Below, piece by piece: positions 9,489 to 18,029 of a DNA stretch of 64,000 nt. The notes below the pieces were generated by a model. It was not told where the DNA came from and ran no database searches. It worked only from the letters and a program-made list of their open reading frames with translations. Position 1 is the stretch's first letter. Each line of letters starts with the position of its first letter. The position numbers were made by a program, and so were the translations under genes. Origin of the DNA: Gimesia algae (GTDB taxonomy: Bacteria > Planctomycetota > Planctomycetia > Planctomycetales > Planctomycetaceae); assembly GCF_007746795.1 (NCBI RefSeq), contig NZ_CP036343.1, forward strand, positions 1,616,531-1,680,530. Direction: 5' to 3'.

Positions 9489-9787
9489 CAGATTTCCCTC
9501 GCATGATTGTCAGTGGAAACAGGTGACAGTAATCGTTTGAGTCCTACGCCTAACTGAAACACGGCGATCACAAACAGAACTTTTCCCACCAGAGCCAGAC
9601 AGCTCCACTGAAACCAGTTATTCCAGAGTTGCTGATACTCATCCGGCCCCAGCAGAACAGGTTCGGAAGGAGTGGAACTGGACTCCAGCAGATGAGTACT
9701 CAATCCAACCAGCACGAACAGCGCCGCACATTCCAGGCAGAGCAACAGCCAGGGACTTGCGTGATACAAGTATTCAACAGCTTTCAT
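9488..9787 (-). CDS. Small two-helix membrane protein
   Basis: 99 residues from ATG 9787; a start at 9796 would add three residues. Hydrophobic segments lie near residues 11-31 and 63-82, with an external loop ESSSTPSEPVLLGPDEYQQLWNNW between them. I do not recognise the family. Its stop codon overlaps the start of the 81-residue gene downstream, so the two products are probably made together. It lies 36 bp from the membrane gene upstream. Confidence 0.6.
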   Translation of the reverse strand: MKAVEYLYHASPWLLLCLECAALFVLVGLSTHLLESSSTPSEPVLLGPDEYQQLWNNWFQWSCLALVGKVLFVIAVFQLGVGLKRLLSPVSTDNHAREI

Positions 9788-9823
9788 TGATCTCATTATC
9801 CTGAAAATGGATTCGTTTAGTAT

Positions 9824-10138
9824 TCACAGCGTCTCCTTCGAAGCCGCCTCCGCCTCGCGAAGCGCCTGCTGTTTGAGATCACTACGACGAATCGTGGAGG
9901 TCAGCCACAGTCCGTAAGGCAGCCAGATGTAATAGTTCCAGGGATCGGGTAACACAAATACCAACACCACAAACAACGAAACCACGATGAAGAACATCAA
10001 AGCCATCTTCTTCACATACGCCCGTTCGCGCGGCCCGTTTGTCTGTTGGATGCTGTTCCAGGTACCGTACACACCTCCCAGGAATCCCAGCAGAGTGCCA
10101 CCAACAGCGCCGATTAAGCCAATCATCTCAGGAGCCAT
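9824..10138 (-). CDS. Small membrane protein with glycine-rich first helix
   Basis: 104 residues. Helix 1 (about 6-25, GLIGAVGGTLLGFLGGVYG) contains several small-residue packing motifs. Helix 2 (about 45-65) is followed by a short hydrophobic stretch and an Ala/Glu-rich charged tail. I do not recognise the family. It begins the chain 9824 to 9243 of three short membrane genes on the minus strand and follows the probably frameshifted gene 10165-10468. Confidence 0.6.
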   Translation of the reverse strand: MAPEMIGLIGAVGGTLLGFLGGVYGTWNSIQQTNGPRERAYVKKMALMFFIVVSLFVVLVFVLPDPWNYYIWLPYGLWLTSTIRRSDLKQQALREAEAASKETL

Positions 10139-10164
10139 TTTGATTCCCTTTTTAGATTCAGGGG

Positions 10165-10468
10165 TTAATAATCCGGAAACATCCGCTTCAGCCAGCTATG
10201 ACAAACCGATTCCTTTTTTGCTATCAATTCCGGGTCGGGACAGTCCATCGCCCGTACCTTATTTTCGACAACACGGCAACGAATGGCAACACCAGTGGAT
10301 AGAAACCACAGGAACACAACAACAGATTTTACTAACAGATCATGCTGATACAGACAGAAAGAATCAGTAGCCCAGTGCCACGCCAATAAACAGTAATTCC
10401 ACGGGGATAAAGTACATGTTTGTTCGCATCAGTGACTTCAATCTTTCCAGAATTTTAACATTTTCCAT
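10165..10468 (-). pseudogene. Frameshifted small membrane-protein gene
   Basis: Reading from ATG 10468, the frame gives MENVKILERLKSLMRTNMY, then FIPVELLFIGVALGY, and stops. The neighbouring frame then continues without a stop as LLVKSVVVFLWFLSTGVAI and a charged tail ending KRMFPDY at 10165. Removing one base from the GGG at 10371-10373 would join both parts into a 100-residue protein with two transmembrane helices, similar in plan to its small neighbours. The total of 304 nt is one more than a multiple of three, which fits a single inserted base. A sequencing error or programmed frameshifting cannot be excluded. The second part alone has only a TTG start. Confidence 0.45.
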
Positions 10469-10745
10469 CACAGGATACTGTCTCAAAAATCGATTCAACT
10501 GCAGACTGTATCACATTTAACATTAGCACCTCTCAATCTAATATACTCGGGCCAAACAGCCCTGGAGACGCTACAGTAAAACTGGACATAGTCTATGACA
10601 GTCACGGATTGTGGTTTGATTTCCGGTTAGTCAACCGAAAAACCGAGCTCGTCCATGGGATTCATCTCCCTCATTGGTCCAAAACACCTCTCTCAATGAT
10701 TCCAACAACGTGAGAATCAACGAGATCAACTCACTGGATCAGCGG

Positions 10746-11324
10746 TCATGTTTCACAGACAGCCTCTGGGACATTCATTTTGATTACCTCCCGGGGACGA
10801 ACCACACACGGGTAGAAATAGATAAAGAAGAGGGCCGTGTAATAGGCCAGATGAATTTCAGAACGACCCGCAGGTTGTGAATTCTTTCTGACCACACACG
10901 TACCGGCAAATCGATCCGTCAACGACTGATGATCCTGATCTACGCTAATCCACAGCATGTCAAATAATATATTAAATGGCGAGTATAAATTGAGCAACAA
11001 TCGGTACGTCATGCGAAACACCGAAGGTCGGGTCCCCTGGAGAGTGACAATGCGGGCGCCGGTAACCCAGTAGCCGACAGTCCGCACACGTGAGGAACGC
11101 AAAACAGTCAGATAGGCCCAGGCACAGAACTGCCAGACAAAATCAGAGGTCATATCTTGATCGTCCGTCAGATCAACTGACACGAATTTGATCAGTGCCC
11201 CGAGCATGCAGACCACTATCAGATCGACGAGCCAAATCACCAGCCGCCGTCGGAACCCGATGTAATCTTCGGGTGAAAAGTAAACACCTTCCCCCAGTGA
11301 GCAATCTCGTCGAGCCCCGGCCAT
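10746..11324 (-). CDS. RDD family membrane protein
   Basis: 192 residues. The RDD pattern is visible: GFRRRLVIWLVDLIVV (the Arg then Asp in helix 1), a second helix, SSRVRTVGYWVTGARIVTLQGTRPSVFRMTYR before helix 3, and the closing Asp motif DHQSLTDRFAGTCVV. RDD proteins are three- to four-helix membrane proteins. Some are linked to ion or solute exchange, but most have no known function. The C-terminus carries an extra hydrophobic stretch, YYTALFFIYFY. It lies 19 bp from the upstream membrane gene. Confidence 0.8.
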   Translation of the reverse strand: MAGARRDCSLGEGVYFSPEDYIGFRRRLVIWLVDLIVVCMLGALIKFVSVDLTDDQDMTSDFVWQFCAWAYLTVLRSSRVRTVGYWVTGARIVTLQGTRPSVFRMTYRLLLNLYSPFNILFDMLWISVDQDHQSLTDRFAGTCVVRKNSQPAGRSEIHLAYYTALFFIYFYPCVVRPREVIKMNVPEAVCET

Positions 11325-11343
11325 CGTCTGCCATCTCCCTGCT

Positions 11344-11904
11344 TTACGTAGTAGAACCTTGTTTCAAATGATCATCACCCTGCAAAGGTACAGCATACAG
11401 TTTTCGCGCCGCGATCGCATCCTGAATTCCGGAAAACAGCACCAGCAGCGCCATCACAGCCATCACCAGCCGCAGCACGTCGGGGACAGCAGCAGGCTCG
11501 TACACGATCCGCGTCGGCAGAGTCGGCCACGCAGCCGCTTCCAGACAGACCGCTGTCACCAGCCCACCAAACAGCATCGCAATGATGATATGCAGCACAT
11601 ACTCACCATTGGGCAGACCTCCCAGTAAGCGACGGCTCTCCCGTTCCAGCGCAAAGTCCACGATCGAGATCACCACATCAAATACAAACAGCGCCAGCAG
11701 ACACCAGAAATAAAAGCCCTGCAGCACCAAATTCGGTATCACCAGAAACAGCGCAGCGTAAGTCGGCCCGCGCAGACTGTGCACCACCAGCTCGGCCCGC
11801 GCATCCGGGTGACTCCGGATCCCATGCGAAAAACTGTGGTACAGCGCAATATCCGTCGCGCCCAGACAGCCCAGTCCGAATAAGATGTAAGTCGCCGCTT
11901 CCAT
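11344..11904 (-). CDS. Integral membrane protein, unknown function
   Basis: 186 residues with about four transmembrane helices (near 4-22, 50-85, 105-122 and 145-165) and a conserved-looking first segment YHSFSHGIRSHPDARAELVVHSLRGPTYAALF. The histidines in that segment could bind a metal or haem, but this is only a guess. I do not recognise the family. It lies 12 bp downstream of the SRPBCC gene and 19 bp upstream of the RDD gene, so the three are very likely one operon. Confidence 0.65.
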   Translation of the reverse strand: MEAATYILFGLGCLGATDIALYHSFSHGIRSHPDARAELVVHSLRGPTYAALFLVIPNLVLQGFYFWCLLALFVFDVVISIVDFALERESRRLLGGLPNGEYVLHIIIAMLFGGLVTAVCLEAAAWPTLPTRIVYEPAAVPDVLRLVMAVMALLVLFSGIQDAIAARKLYAVPLQGDDHLKQGSTT

Positions 11905-11916
11905 GAACTTTCACTT

Positions 11917-12396
11917 TCATTCAGTTTCCGTCACAAATCGGCTTACCACGTCACTATCCACCAGACGCAGTAAGGAACGATGCCGAAAGGCAAACGCCGC
12001 GCGTAAATTTCTTACGAGAATGGTTCGCGTCATCAAAGCCCCGCCAAACTGCCACAACAGTTCTACATCCAACACATCCCGCACAATCGTCCCGGCTGAC
12101 GTTTCTTGAAATTCATGAATGTGTGAGAACCGGGAAAACGGACCATGAATCAGCGTCTCACCAAAGCGGTGCCCCGGCTCATAGAGATCGTGCCGAAAGC
12201 CCATCACCACCGGCAGACAACCGGCCACACATTGCTCGACCCAGGTCTCAGCCCCGGGTTGAATATGCCCTGCATGCCGCAACAGTCGAAAGCCAGGCCA
12301 CTCTGCCAGCAACAGCCCGAGATGAGCCGGATCTTCATGAAACCGAAACAGCGTCTCGCGATCAGCGGGAACAGTCTGTTCAAAACTTAATTTCAT
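11917..12396 (-). CDS. SRPBCC family protein
   Basis: 159 residues, soluble. The N-terminal strand MKLSFEQTVPADRETLFRFHEDPAHL and the later strands AETWVEQCV, GHRFGETLIHGPFSRFSHIHEF and GTIVRDVLDVELLW match the START/SRPBCC fold used to bind hydrophobic ligands. No catalytic residue is assigned in this group. It is the first gene of the minus-strand operon with 11344-11904 and 10746-11324. It is divergent from the ArsR operon across 300 bp. Confidence 0.75.
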   Translation of the reverse strand: MKLSFEQTVPADRETLFRFHEDPAHLGLLLAEWPGFRLLRHAGHIQPGAETWVEQCVAGCLPVVMGFRHDLYEPGHRFGETLIHGPFSRFSHIHEFQETSAGTIVRDVLDVELLWQFGGALMTRTILVRNLRAAFAFRHRSLLRLVDSDVVSRFVTETE

Positions 12397-12662
12397 AACG
12401 AACCACTTTGTAAGCAGAAAACCCGCTTGACCTGATTTTAAGCCAACCCCAAAACCATAGACTCTGCACCATCATAATTTACCAAATCATACGCGTGATA
12501 AGACTCGCAGCAAAATTGCGATACAAAATCGTTAAACATCAAGCTGACAATGGCAGGGAGGTCCACACGAGATTTTGCCTCTTCGCTACAGAGTATTCGA
12601 GAATTCAGCTGCCACTCCAGAATTAAATTAATGGATTTCAAAGAATATCTGAAAGAAACCAC
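12397..12662. other. Divergent intergenic region
   Basis: Gap between the SRPBCC operon (minus) and the arsR-type operon (plus). Short frames on either strand here have no recognisable product. The stretch is AT-rich toward the plus-strand promoter at 12663-12690. It must also hold the promoter of the SRPBCC gene, but I could not pick it out. Confidence 0.5.
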
Positions 12663-12690
12663 TTTACATATACCCATATGGGTATATTAT
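12663..12690 (+). promoter_or_regulatory. Promoter with internal 20-bp palindromic operator
   Basis: A -35 like TTTACA (12663-12668) and a -10 like TATTAT (12685-12690) are 16 bp apart. A perfect 20-bp palindrome, ATATACCCATATGGGTATAT, occupies 12668-12687, the spacer itself. A start site about seven bases after the -10 would fall at or next to the ATG at 12698, so the mRNA would be leaderless. Binding of the encoded ArsR-type repressor here would block RNA polymerase. The palindrome and hexamers are seen directly; autoregulation is inferred. Confidence 0.7.
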
Positions 12691-12697
12691 ATTCGAC

Positions 12698-13057
12698 ATG
12701 CCAAGATCACCCACAACAACAGACGCATTTAATGCGATTGCCGAAAAGCGGCGCCGTGACATCATCCATCAACTGGCGGGAAAAGAGTGTTCCGTCAATG
12801 ACCTGGTTGAGTCGCTCGGCGTTGCGCAACCACAAATTTCAAAACATCTTCGTGTCTTACGGGAGGTGAAGCTGGTGAGTGTCAGGCGAGAGGGTAAACA
12901 CCGCTGGTACAGCCTGAATGCGAAGCAGCTCAAGCCCGTTTACGACTGGGTCCAGACATTCGAGCGCTTCTGGGACCACCAGTTAGCAAATATTAAGGTT
13001 ATTGCTGAAGCGAAAGCAGCAGCACAGAAAAAACCCCATAACCAGAAAGAAGGGTAA
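12698..13057 (+). CDS. ArsR/SmtB-family transcriptional regulator
   Basis: 119 residues. Winged helix-turn-helix with the recognition region CSVNDLVESLGVAQPQISKHLRVLREVKLVSVRREGKHRWYSLN at about 30-75. The usual metal-binding cysteine motif (CxC in helix 3) is absent, so this is more likely a ligand- or partner-regulated SdpR/AHSA1-linked type than a metal sensor. The C-terminus is lysine-rich. It is the first gene of an operon with the AHSA1 gene 6 bp downstream. That pairing is a common one, and the palindrome in its promoter suggests autoregulation. Confidence 0.88.
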   Translation: MPRSPTTTDAFNAIAEKRRRDIIHQLAGKECSVNDLVESLGVAQPQISKHLRVLREVKLVSVRREGKHRWYSLNAKQLKPVYDWVQTFERFWDHQLANIKVIAEAKAAAQKKPHNQKEG

Positions 13058-13063
13058 ACTGAC

Positions 13064-13513
13064 ATGGTCACTGCAGCAGACAATTCACTTTCATCACTGC
13101 ACATTGAACGTAAACTGGAAATTGCCGCGCCGGTTCAACTGGCGTTTGAAGCATTACTCGAACAACTCGGCCCCGGCTCTACATTGCCAGATGGGGCTGC
13201 CATGCCGATGAAGCTTGAGGCCCGGCCCGGCGGACGCTGGTTTCGGGATCTGGGTGACAATGCAGGCCATCTCTGGGGACACGTCCAAGTCATAAAGCCC
13301 CCCGTTTTAATCGAAATCATGGGGCCACTTTTCATGTCGTATCCGGTGATGTCTCATGTGCAATATCGGCTCAGTGAAAACGATAGCTCGACCACCATGC
13401 AATTTCTGCATCGCGCGACCGGCAATATCGATCCGTCACATGCCGAAGGCGTTGTACCTGGTTGGGAATACATACTGAAACAGATCAAACAGCGTGCCGA
13501 ACAAGACACATAA
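13064..13513 (+). CDS. SRPBCC/AHSA1-like protein
   Basis: 149 residues. The fold is recognised from LHIERKLEIAAPVQLAFEALLEQL, the strand PGGRWFRDLGDNAGHLWGHVQVIKPPVLIEIMGP and the C-terminal helix EGVVPGWEYILKQIKQRA, which follow the AHSA1/START pattern. Such proteins bind hydrophobic small molecules and are often co-transcribed with an ArsR-type regulator, as here (6-bp gap). The ligand is unknown. No membrane segment is visible. Confidence 0.82.
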   Translation: MVTAADNSLSSLHIERKLEIAAPVQLAFEALLEQLGPGSTLPDGAAMPMKLEARPGGRWFRDLGDNAGHLWGHVQVIKPPVLIEIMGPLFMSYPVMSHVQYRLSENDSSTTMQFLHRATGNIDPSHAEGVVPGWEYILKQIKQRAEQDT

Positions 13514-13572
13514 ACAAATCACATAATTTTCTTTTTCAAACCCCCTTTTAAACCAGTTCAGGAGACCTGTTC

Positions 13573-14082
13573 ATGTCGACGCAACAACAAGCACTCTCAA
13601 TGACCGATCTTGCTATCGAACAATTGCACCGCTCTCGGAATTTTTTGACAGCATTACTGGATACTTTAGCCGACGATCAGTTGCACGTGCGTGTGGGAGA
13701 AGGAAATCATGCGTTGTGGATCATGGGTCATCTGGCGTTCGCCGATGATTTATTCATCTCCGCGTTTCTGAATGAACCCAGCTGCCTCACTCCAGAACAC
13801 GAGGAACTTTTTACCAGCGGCACCACTCCCAGCGACGATCCTGCCGACTACCCCGATCGGGAAGAACTACAAAAGCGAATGACAACCGCCCGTAATCGCT
13901 TCATCGACTGGGCCCAGACGCTGGAAGGAGAGACCCTCTGGGAAGCTTCTCCCGAAGCAGTCGCACCAATTGCTTCAAACGCAATTACCGCAGTGCATAC
14001 TCTGTCGCAACACGATTTCTTCCACGCTGGACAAATTGCAACAATTCGCACCTCACTGGGCATGAAACCAGTCTTCGGATGA
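13573..14082 (+). CDS. DinB-family four-helix protein
   Basis: 169 residues. The three histidines of the DinB/YfiT-type metal site are present: His53 in WIMGHLAF, and His147 and His151 in QHDFFHAGQI. The family contains thiol-dependent transferases and stress proteins with nickel or zinc. The substrate is not predictable from sequence. It is the third gene of the arsR operon, with GGAG about 8 nt before the ATG, and is followed directly by a strong terminator. Confidence 0.85.
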   Translation: MSTQQQALSMTDLAIEQLHRSRNFLTALLDTLADDQLHVRVGEGNHALWIMGHLAFADDLFISAFLNEPSCLTPEHEELFTSGTTPSDDPADYPDREELQKRMTTARNRFIDWAQTLEGETLWEASPEAVAPIASNAITAVHTLSQHDFFHAGQIATIRTSLGMKPVFG

Positions 14083-14103
14083 ACCCCTGATTTATTAAAC
14101 CAA

Positions 14104-14161
14104 TTCACTGCGGTGAGCAGGTTTCGCTATAACTCACCGCAGTGATGTCTCATTATTTTTT
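14104..14161 (+). terminator. Rho-independent terminator after dinB-type gene
   Basis: A perfect 13-bp inverted repeat (14105-14117 with 14133-14145; arm core CACTGCGGTGAG) surrounds a 15-nt loop. A T-rich stretch begins at about 14153. It lies 22 bp after the DinB stop codon and marks the end of the arsR operon. Confidence 0.8.
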
Positions 14162-14211
14162 GATCAGCTTTCTTTCCGACTCAAAGAATATATCTGTAGC
14201 GTCTTACAGTC

Positions 14212-14910
14212 TTAACCGACACGGCACTTCAAAAACAGAAACCCGGGCGCGGTTGACAACTTCCGATAACTTTCCGGGTCACTCTGCTGCATCAGTTCGT
14301 CAGGTTTGCCTTCACTCAATTCCACCACACACAAGCCTGCGTCCGTCAGACTCTGCATTAACGCCGAAAGGGGCCGACGATAATATTCCACTCGCACGGG
14401 CCGCCCCAGTGTACCCCACTCGTCGACGATTTTCTCCGTCAGAAAATAATTGCCGCTCGGCGAGAACTGGTAATCCACAAACGGATGATGCGTTGAAAAC
14501 ACAAACAGCCCCGCTGGCTTTAAAATGCGTTTCACATCGCGGAATAAAACAGTCGGATCTTCCAGGTAATGAATCATCAAAGGAGAAACAGCCAGATCAA
14601 ACGACTGATCTGCTTCGTCAGGCACGCCCTGCGCAAGATCCTGCACATAAGCATTGATGTTTTTGCCTGGCTCCTGCTGTACCAATGCGATCATTTCAGC
14701 CGAACTGTCAACGGCGGTGACCGTCGCGCCCTGTGACAGCAGGTAAGCGGCGTATTCACCAGGTCCACAGCCCAGATCAATCACCCGTTTCCCCGGCAGT
14801 TCCGGCAGCAGCGTACAGAGAGAAGGGCGTTCGTAGTGCGCGTTATAGCTGTTGTCTCTGATCGCTGCCGCGTATTCAGCAGCGTGTTCGGAATACATGG
14901 GGTTCAACAT
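14212..14910 (-). CDS. Class I SAM-dependent methyltransferase
   Basis: 232 residues from ATG 14910. The frame extends to 14997, but family members start close to MYSEHAAEYAAAI. Motif I is VIDLGCGPGEYAAYL, the acidic loop is AVDSSAEMI, and motif IV is SFDLAVSPLMIHYLED, followed by LKPAGLFVFSTHHP. This is the UbiE/Methyltransf_11 type acting on a small molecule. The substrate is unknown. It stands alone, flanked by hairpins on both sides. Confidence 0.85.
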   Translation of the reverse strand: MLNPMYSEHAAEYAAAIRDNSYNAHYERPSLCTLLPELPGKRVIDLGCGPGEYAAYLLSQGATVTAVDSSAEMIALVQQEPGKNINAYVQDLAQGVPDEADQSFDLAVSPLMIHYLEDPTVLFRDVKRILKPAGLFVFSTHHPFVDYQFSPSGNYFLTEKIVDEWGTLGRPVRVEYYRRPLSALMQSLTDAGLCVVELSEGKPDELMQQSDPESYRKLSTAPGFLFLKCRVG

Positions 14911-14973
14911 TGACAGGAAGCCTTGAAAGAAGATCAGTCTGATGACTTCAACAATTCGCTTCCATTTTATAAC

Positions 14974-15015
14974 ACGACTCCGCTCCCTCAACAACAAATG
15001 AGAGAACGGAGTCGT
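14974..15015 (-). terminator. Long hairpin downstream of serine hydrolase gene
   Basis: Arms 14974-14989 and 15000-15015 pair over 16 bp (outer core ACGACTCCG, two G-U pairs in the inner part) around a 10-nt loop. The hairpin lies 34 bp after the stop of the minus-strand gene 15049-16227. No long U-run follows, so it is either a weak terminator or an RNA 3'-end stabiliser. Confidence 0.55.
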
Positions 15016-15048
15016 TTTCAGATCCCAATCTGATTCCCTGGGTCTGTA

Positions 15049-16227
15049 TTAATACCCCGCAGTGGCATCCTCATACAGTTCCTTCGCGATTTCCCGTAGC
15101 GTATTATCTGCCTTGGGATTACTGATGTTCGTCATGATGACAATCGCGATGTCTTTCTTTTTATCAATCCAGACCTGTGCCAGATTCTTACCGTTCGAGC
15201 CGCCATGATAGAGCAGGGGATACGGTGCCCAGTCGACACTCACCCAGCCCCAGCCATGCGCGTATTTTCCATCGGGGGGTGTCCCCGGACGGTTCTCACC
15301 TTTGATCGTAAATACCGGGGTATGAATTTTCTCAACCATCTGTGGTGAAACAATATTGCAGGGTGCCCGCATGCCGTTGCCGGCGTTCCAACTGGCCCAG
15401 GTCGCAAAATCCAGGATCGACAGGTGTAAAGTTCCCGCAGGTCCCAGAATCAGCGAGTTATCTGCCTGCGGTCCCGCCATATACGATTTGACCTTACCAT
15501 CCTTCTGCTTCACATGCCCCAGCGGTGCATCGATTTTCCCTAACGTAGACTGTGTTCCCAGACCAGCGGTCGTCAATCCAAACGGTTCAAAGATTCGTTC
15601 CACAATCAGCTCATCCCAGGATTTTCCGCTGACGCGTTCAATCATCGCACCGGCAATGGTATAACCCCGGTTGTTGTAAGCCCACGCTTTGGATGGTTCA
15701 GCCACCAGGGGCAGCTTGACCGATTCCTTCACGATCCAGTATCGCAGCTCGTCCAGATTTTCTTCAACATCAACCGAGTTCTTCAGCAGGTCCATTAAAT
15801 TCTCATCATCGGCCCGCATCCCGCTTGTATGTGATAGCAACTGCTCCAGCGTCACTTTCCCAACGCCAGGTGCCATGGATTCTTTCAATTCCGGAAAGAC
15901 GTCAGCCAGCGTCGAATCCCATTTCAACTTACCTTCTTCAATCATCATCCCTGCGATGGTCGCGGTCATCGCTTTACCATCGGAACCCAGATGAAACTTG
16001 TCATGAATTGTAACCGGGATATCCGCTCCCATTTTCCGTGTCCCAACCGCACCATATTCGGTCAGCACACCTTGTACTACAACGGCAGCAGCAACCGCTG
16101 GCAGCTCTCCGGATTTCAGATACGGTTCCAGTTTGTGATTAATGGTCTGTCCCTGCACCACACCAGGCGGCAGCATCAGACTCATCCCCAGAATCAGCAT
16201 ACAAGCCCACGGCCGCATAATACGCAT
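15049..16227 (-). CDS. Secreted serine hydrolase (class C beta-lactamase fold)
   Basis: 392 residues with a signal peptide (about 1-26, ending GVVQGQ). The three catalytic motifs of the beta-lactamase/penicillin-binding-protein fold are present: Ser82-Asp-Gly-Lys85 (SxxK), Tyr184-Asn-Asn186 (YxN) and His341-Gly-Gly (the KTG equivalent). Such proteins include esterases, peptidases and true beta-lactamases, and planctomycetes encode many. The substrate cannot be told, and an antibiotic-resistance role should not be assumed. Monocistronic. Confidence 0.87.
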   Translation of the reverse strand: MRIMRPWACMLILGMSLMLPPGVVQGQTINHKLEPYLKSGELPAVAAAVVVQGVLTEYGAVGTRKMGADIPVTIHDKFHLGSDGKAMTATIAGMMIEEGKLKWDSTLADVFPELKESMAPGVGKVTLEQLLSHTSGMRADDENLMDLLKNSVDVEENLDELRYWIVKESVKLPLVAEPSKAWAYNNRGYTIAGAMIERVSGKSWDELIVERIFEPFGLTTAGLGTQSTLGKIDAPLGHVKQKDGKVKSYMAGPQADNSLILGPAGTLHLSILDFATWASWNAGNGMRAPCNIVSPQMVEKIHTPVFTIKGENRPGTPPDGKYAHGWGWVSVDWAPYPLLYHGGSNGKNLAQVWIDKKKDIAIVIMTNISNPKADNTLREIAKELYEDATAGY

Positions 16228-16386
16228 AAGCTACTCTCCTATGATCGGTAGACGAAATTCCCGGATGGTCTCCTGTCAACCATCCGATTTATTTATCGTT
16301 CATCACAGCTGCTGGCTCCGGGTGCATCTCACAAAAAACTCTCAGATCTAAAAATCCAGGATTGTTAAACCGCACAGGTTGCACGA

Positions 16387-17283
16387 TCAGGCTGACTGGG
16401 ATTCAGGCACCGATTTCAGATGCAGCCCTTTCGCAGCAATCTGTGCCGTAATCGCGGCGTCGCCACCATTGGCCAGTACAAACAGCAGCACGGCAAAACC
16501 ATAATCTCCATTCGAAATCACAGCTGCCAGTACAACCAGCAATATCATAAAACCGCACAACTCGGCAAAGGCGATTGGATAATGCTTCATCACAAAGTCT
16601 CCCCACGACGGGAAGAAGAAACTGCGTATTGCAATTTCCGATGGTTTCCAGAACGTCGCGCCACAGGCTTCACAATGATAATCATGCCTGGGGACGACTG
16701 CATAACAATTGCCGCACAGTTTCTCACGGGACTGAGATACCTCAGGATCAAAGCCTTTCTCTTCAAACTTTTGATACGCATCCAAAAACACCTCTCGCAT
16801 CATTTTGCGATCGATTTTCGGAAAGCCGGAATAATTCAGGTTCTTACCATCCTTCAGACAGATCTTGGCGTTTCCGAAGATCGTACTTTTCAGATCCTTG
16901 ATCTGACTGTAATAAATCGACCAGAACGTACGCTTGGGTTTGCCTTTGCCATTCGTACGGATACACAGCAACCTAAAGTTCGTCAGCACGACCGCCGTAT
17001 GATTAATTGTCTGGGCCCAGAGGGCTCCCATGAAAAACTGCTCAGAGAAGGATGACTGATTCCCTTTAGAGATGAACAGCACTTCTTCTTTTTCCAGCAG
17101 CATCTCTTCCAGCAATGGTTCCAGGCGTTTCACCAGTTGAAATTTTTTCTTGATTCCGCTCTTGGCAAACATCCCCTCCAGCTTGGGGAACATCGTCTCC
17201 AGCCGATAATTAATATTGGGGGAAAGCTTCAGATTTAACTGGGTAAGTTTGGTATCAACCGCCTGGCTGTCGACTGTGCTCAT
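16387..17283 (-). CDS. PH-like / zinc-ribbon membrane protein
   Basis: 298 residues from ATG 17283, with GAGG 11 nt upstream; the frame is open to 17328. A helical N-terminal part leads into a bacterial PH-like domain (VVLTNFRLLCIRTN ... FWSIYYSQIKDLKSTIFG). Then comes a zinc ribbon (CGNCYAVVPRHDYHCEACGATF) and two C-terminal transmembrane helices. This domain order suggests a membrane-associated protein that senses or binds lipid or protein. Function unknown. Codon use resembles the neighbouring genes. Confidence 0.72.
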   Translation of the reverse strand: MSTVDSQAVDTKLTQLNLKLSPNINYRLETMFPKLEGMFAKSGIKKKFQLVKRLEPLLEEMLLEKEEVLFISKGNQSSFSEQFFMGALWAQTINHTAVVLTNFRLLCIRTNGKGKPKRTFWSIYYSQIKDLKSTIFGNAKICLKDGKNLNYSGFPKIDRKMMREVFLDAYQKFEEKGFDPEVSQSREKLCGNCYAVVPRHDYHCEACGATFWKPSEIAIRSFFFPSWGDFVMKHYPIAFAELCGFMILLVVLAAVISNGDYGFAVLLFVLANGGDAAITAQIAAKGLHLKSVPESQSA

Positions 17284-17421
17284 GAGAGTTCGTTCCTCAA
17301 GGATGAAATGAATCACGGATAGGAACACATCTTAATCAGAACACACGAACAGTTCAAAATGATTTTCATTTATTTACGATGAATTCTTCACAGGGCCCCT
17401 CAAGACACCAACTTGAGTTCC

Positions 17422-17967
17422 TTACAACCGACCGACCCAGGTGGCCACGTCCAGCACTTCACTCAGCATCATCTGCTGCGCACACAGAATCGACCGCTGC
17501 AGTTCTTCCGCCGTCACTTCACCCGCCGAATTCGACAGCGCCAGCGTTCCCGTCGCATCACTTAGAAACTCAACCGTAAACCCGCGGTGCACCGCCTGTC
17601 GGGCCGTCGTATCACAACACATATGTGTCATATACCCGGCAATCGTCACCGTATCGATGCGCTGCTCCCGCAGCCAGTCTTCCAGTTCCGTACCGGTGAA
17701 ACTGCCTGGTAGCGTCTTTTCAAGCAGCAGTTCGCGCGGCCGCTTCGCCACTTCATCATGTAATTCCCAGCCCGGCGTCCCTTTCTGAAAGAACGGCTTG
17801 TCCGGATCAGTCATATGATGCTGCACCACAACCACGGGAACCTGTTTCGCGGCAGCCGCATCCATCGCCACCAGGATCTGCTCCAGATGACCCGCCGGAT
17901 AAGTTATCGGCAGCGCCCCCGTGAAATATTCGTTCTGCACATCAATCACCAGTAAAGCGCGACTCAT
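17422..17967 (-). CDS. Isochorismatase-like cysteine hydrolase
   Basis: 181 residues. The catalytic triad of the cysteine hydrolase family is visible: Asp9 (LVIDVQN), Lys84 (LEKTLPGSF) and Cys117 ([12 protein letters not shown]), with the cis-peptide region IAGYMTHMC. Members hydrolyse nicotinamide, biuret, isochorismate and related amides or ethers. The specificity here is not clear. It lies 158 bp downstream of the guanidine exporter gene on the same strand. That makes a nitrogen-compound amidase tempting, but a repeat lies between the genes and co-transcription is unproven. Confidence 0.85.
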   Translation of the reverse strand: MSRALLVIDVQNEYFTGALPITYPAGHLEQILVAMDAAAAKQVPVVVVQHHMTDPDKPFFQKGTPGWELHDEVAKRPRELLLEKTLPGSFTGTELEDWLREQRIDTVTIAGYMTHMCCDTTARQAVHRGFTVEFLSDATGTLALSNSAGEVTAEELQRSILCAQQMMLSEVLDVATWVGRL

Positions 17968-18029
17968 AATTTCTCCTTCAAATAATTCATTCTCGTTTCA
18001 CTTCACCAACACAAAATCAATGTCTGATG

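Noticed and set aside
12438..12677. 79-codon minus-strand frame in front of the arsR-type gene
   Set aside because: It overlaps the promoter palindrome, has no fold or ribosome site, and would run through the control region.
15049..16227. Serine hydrolase as an antibiotic-resistance beta-lactamase
   Set aside because: The motifs define the fold only; planctomycetes carry many such esterase- or peptidase-like proteins, and nothing here supports a resistance role.
16420..17055. 211-codon plus-strand frame opposite the PH-like gene
   Set aside because: No recognisable fold, no ribosome site, and fully antisense to a supported gene.
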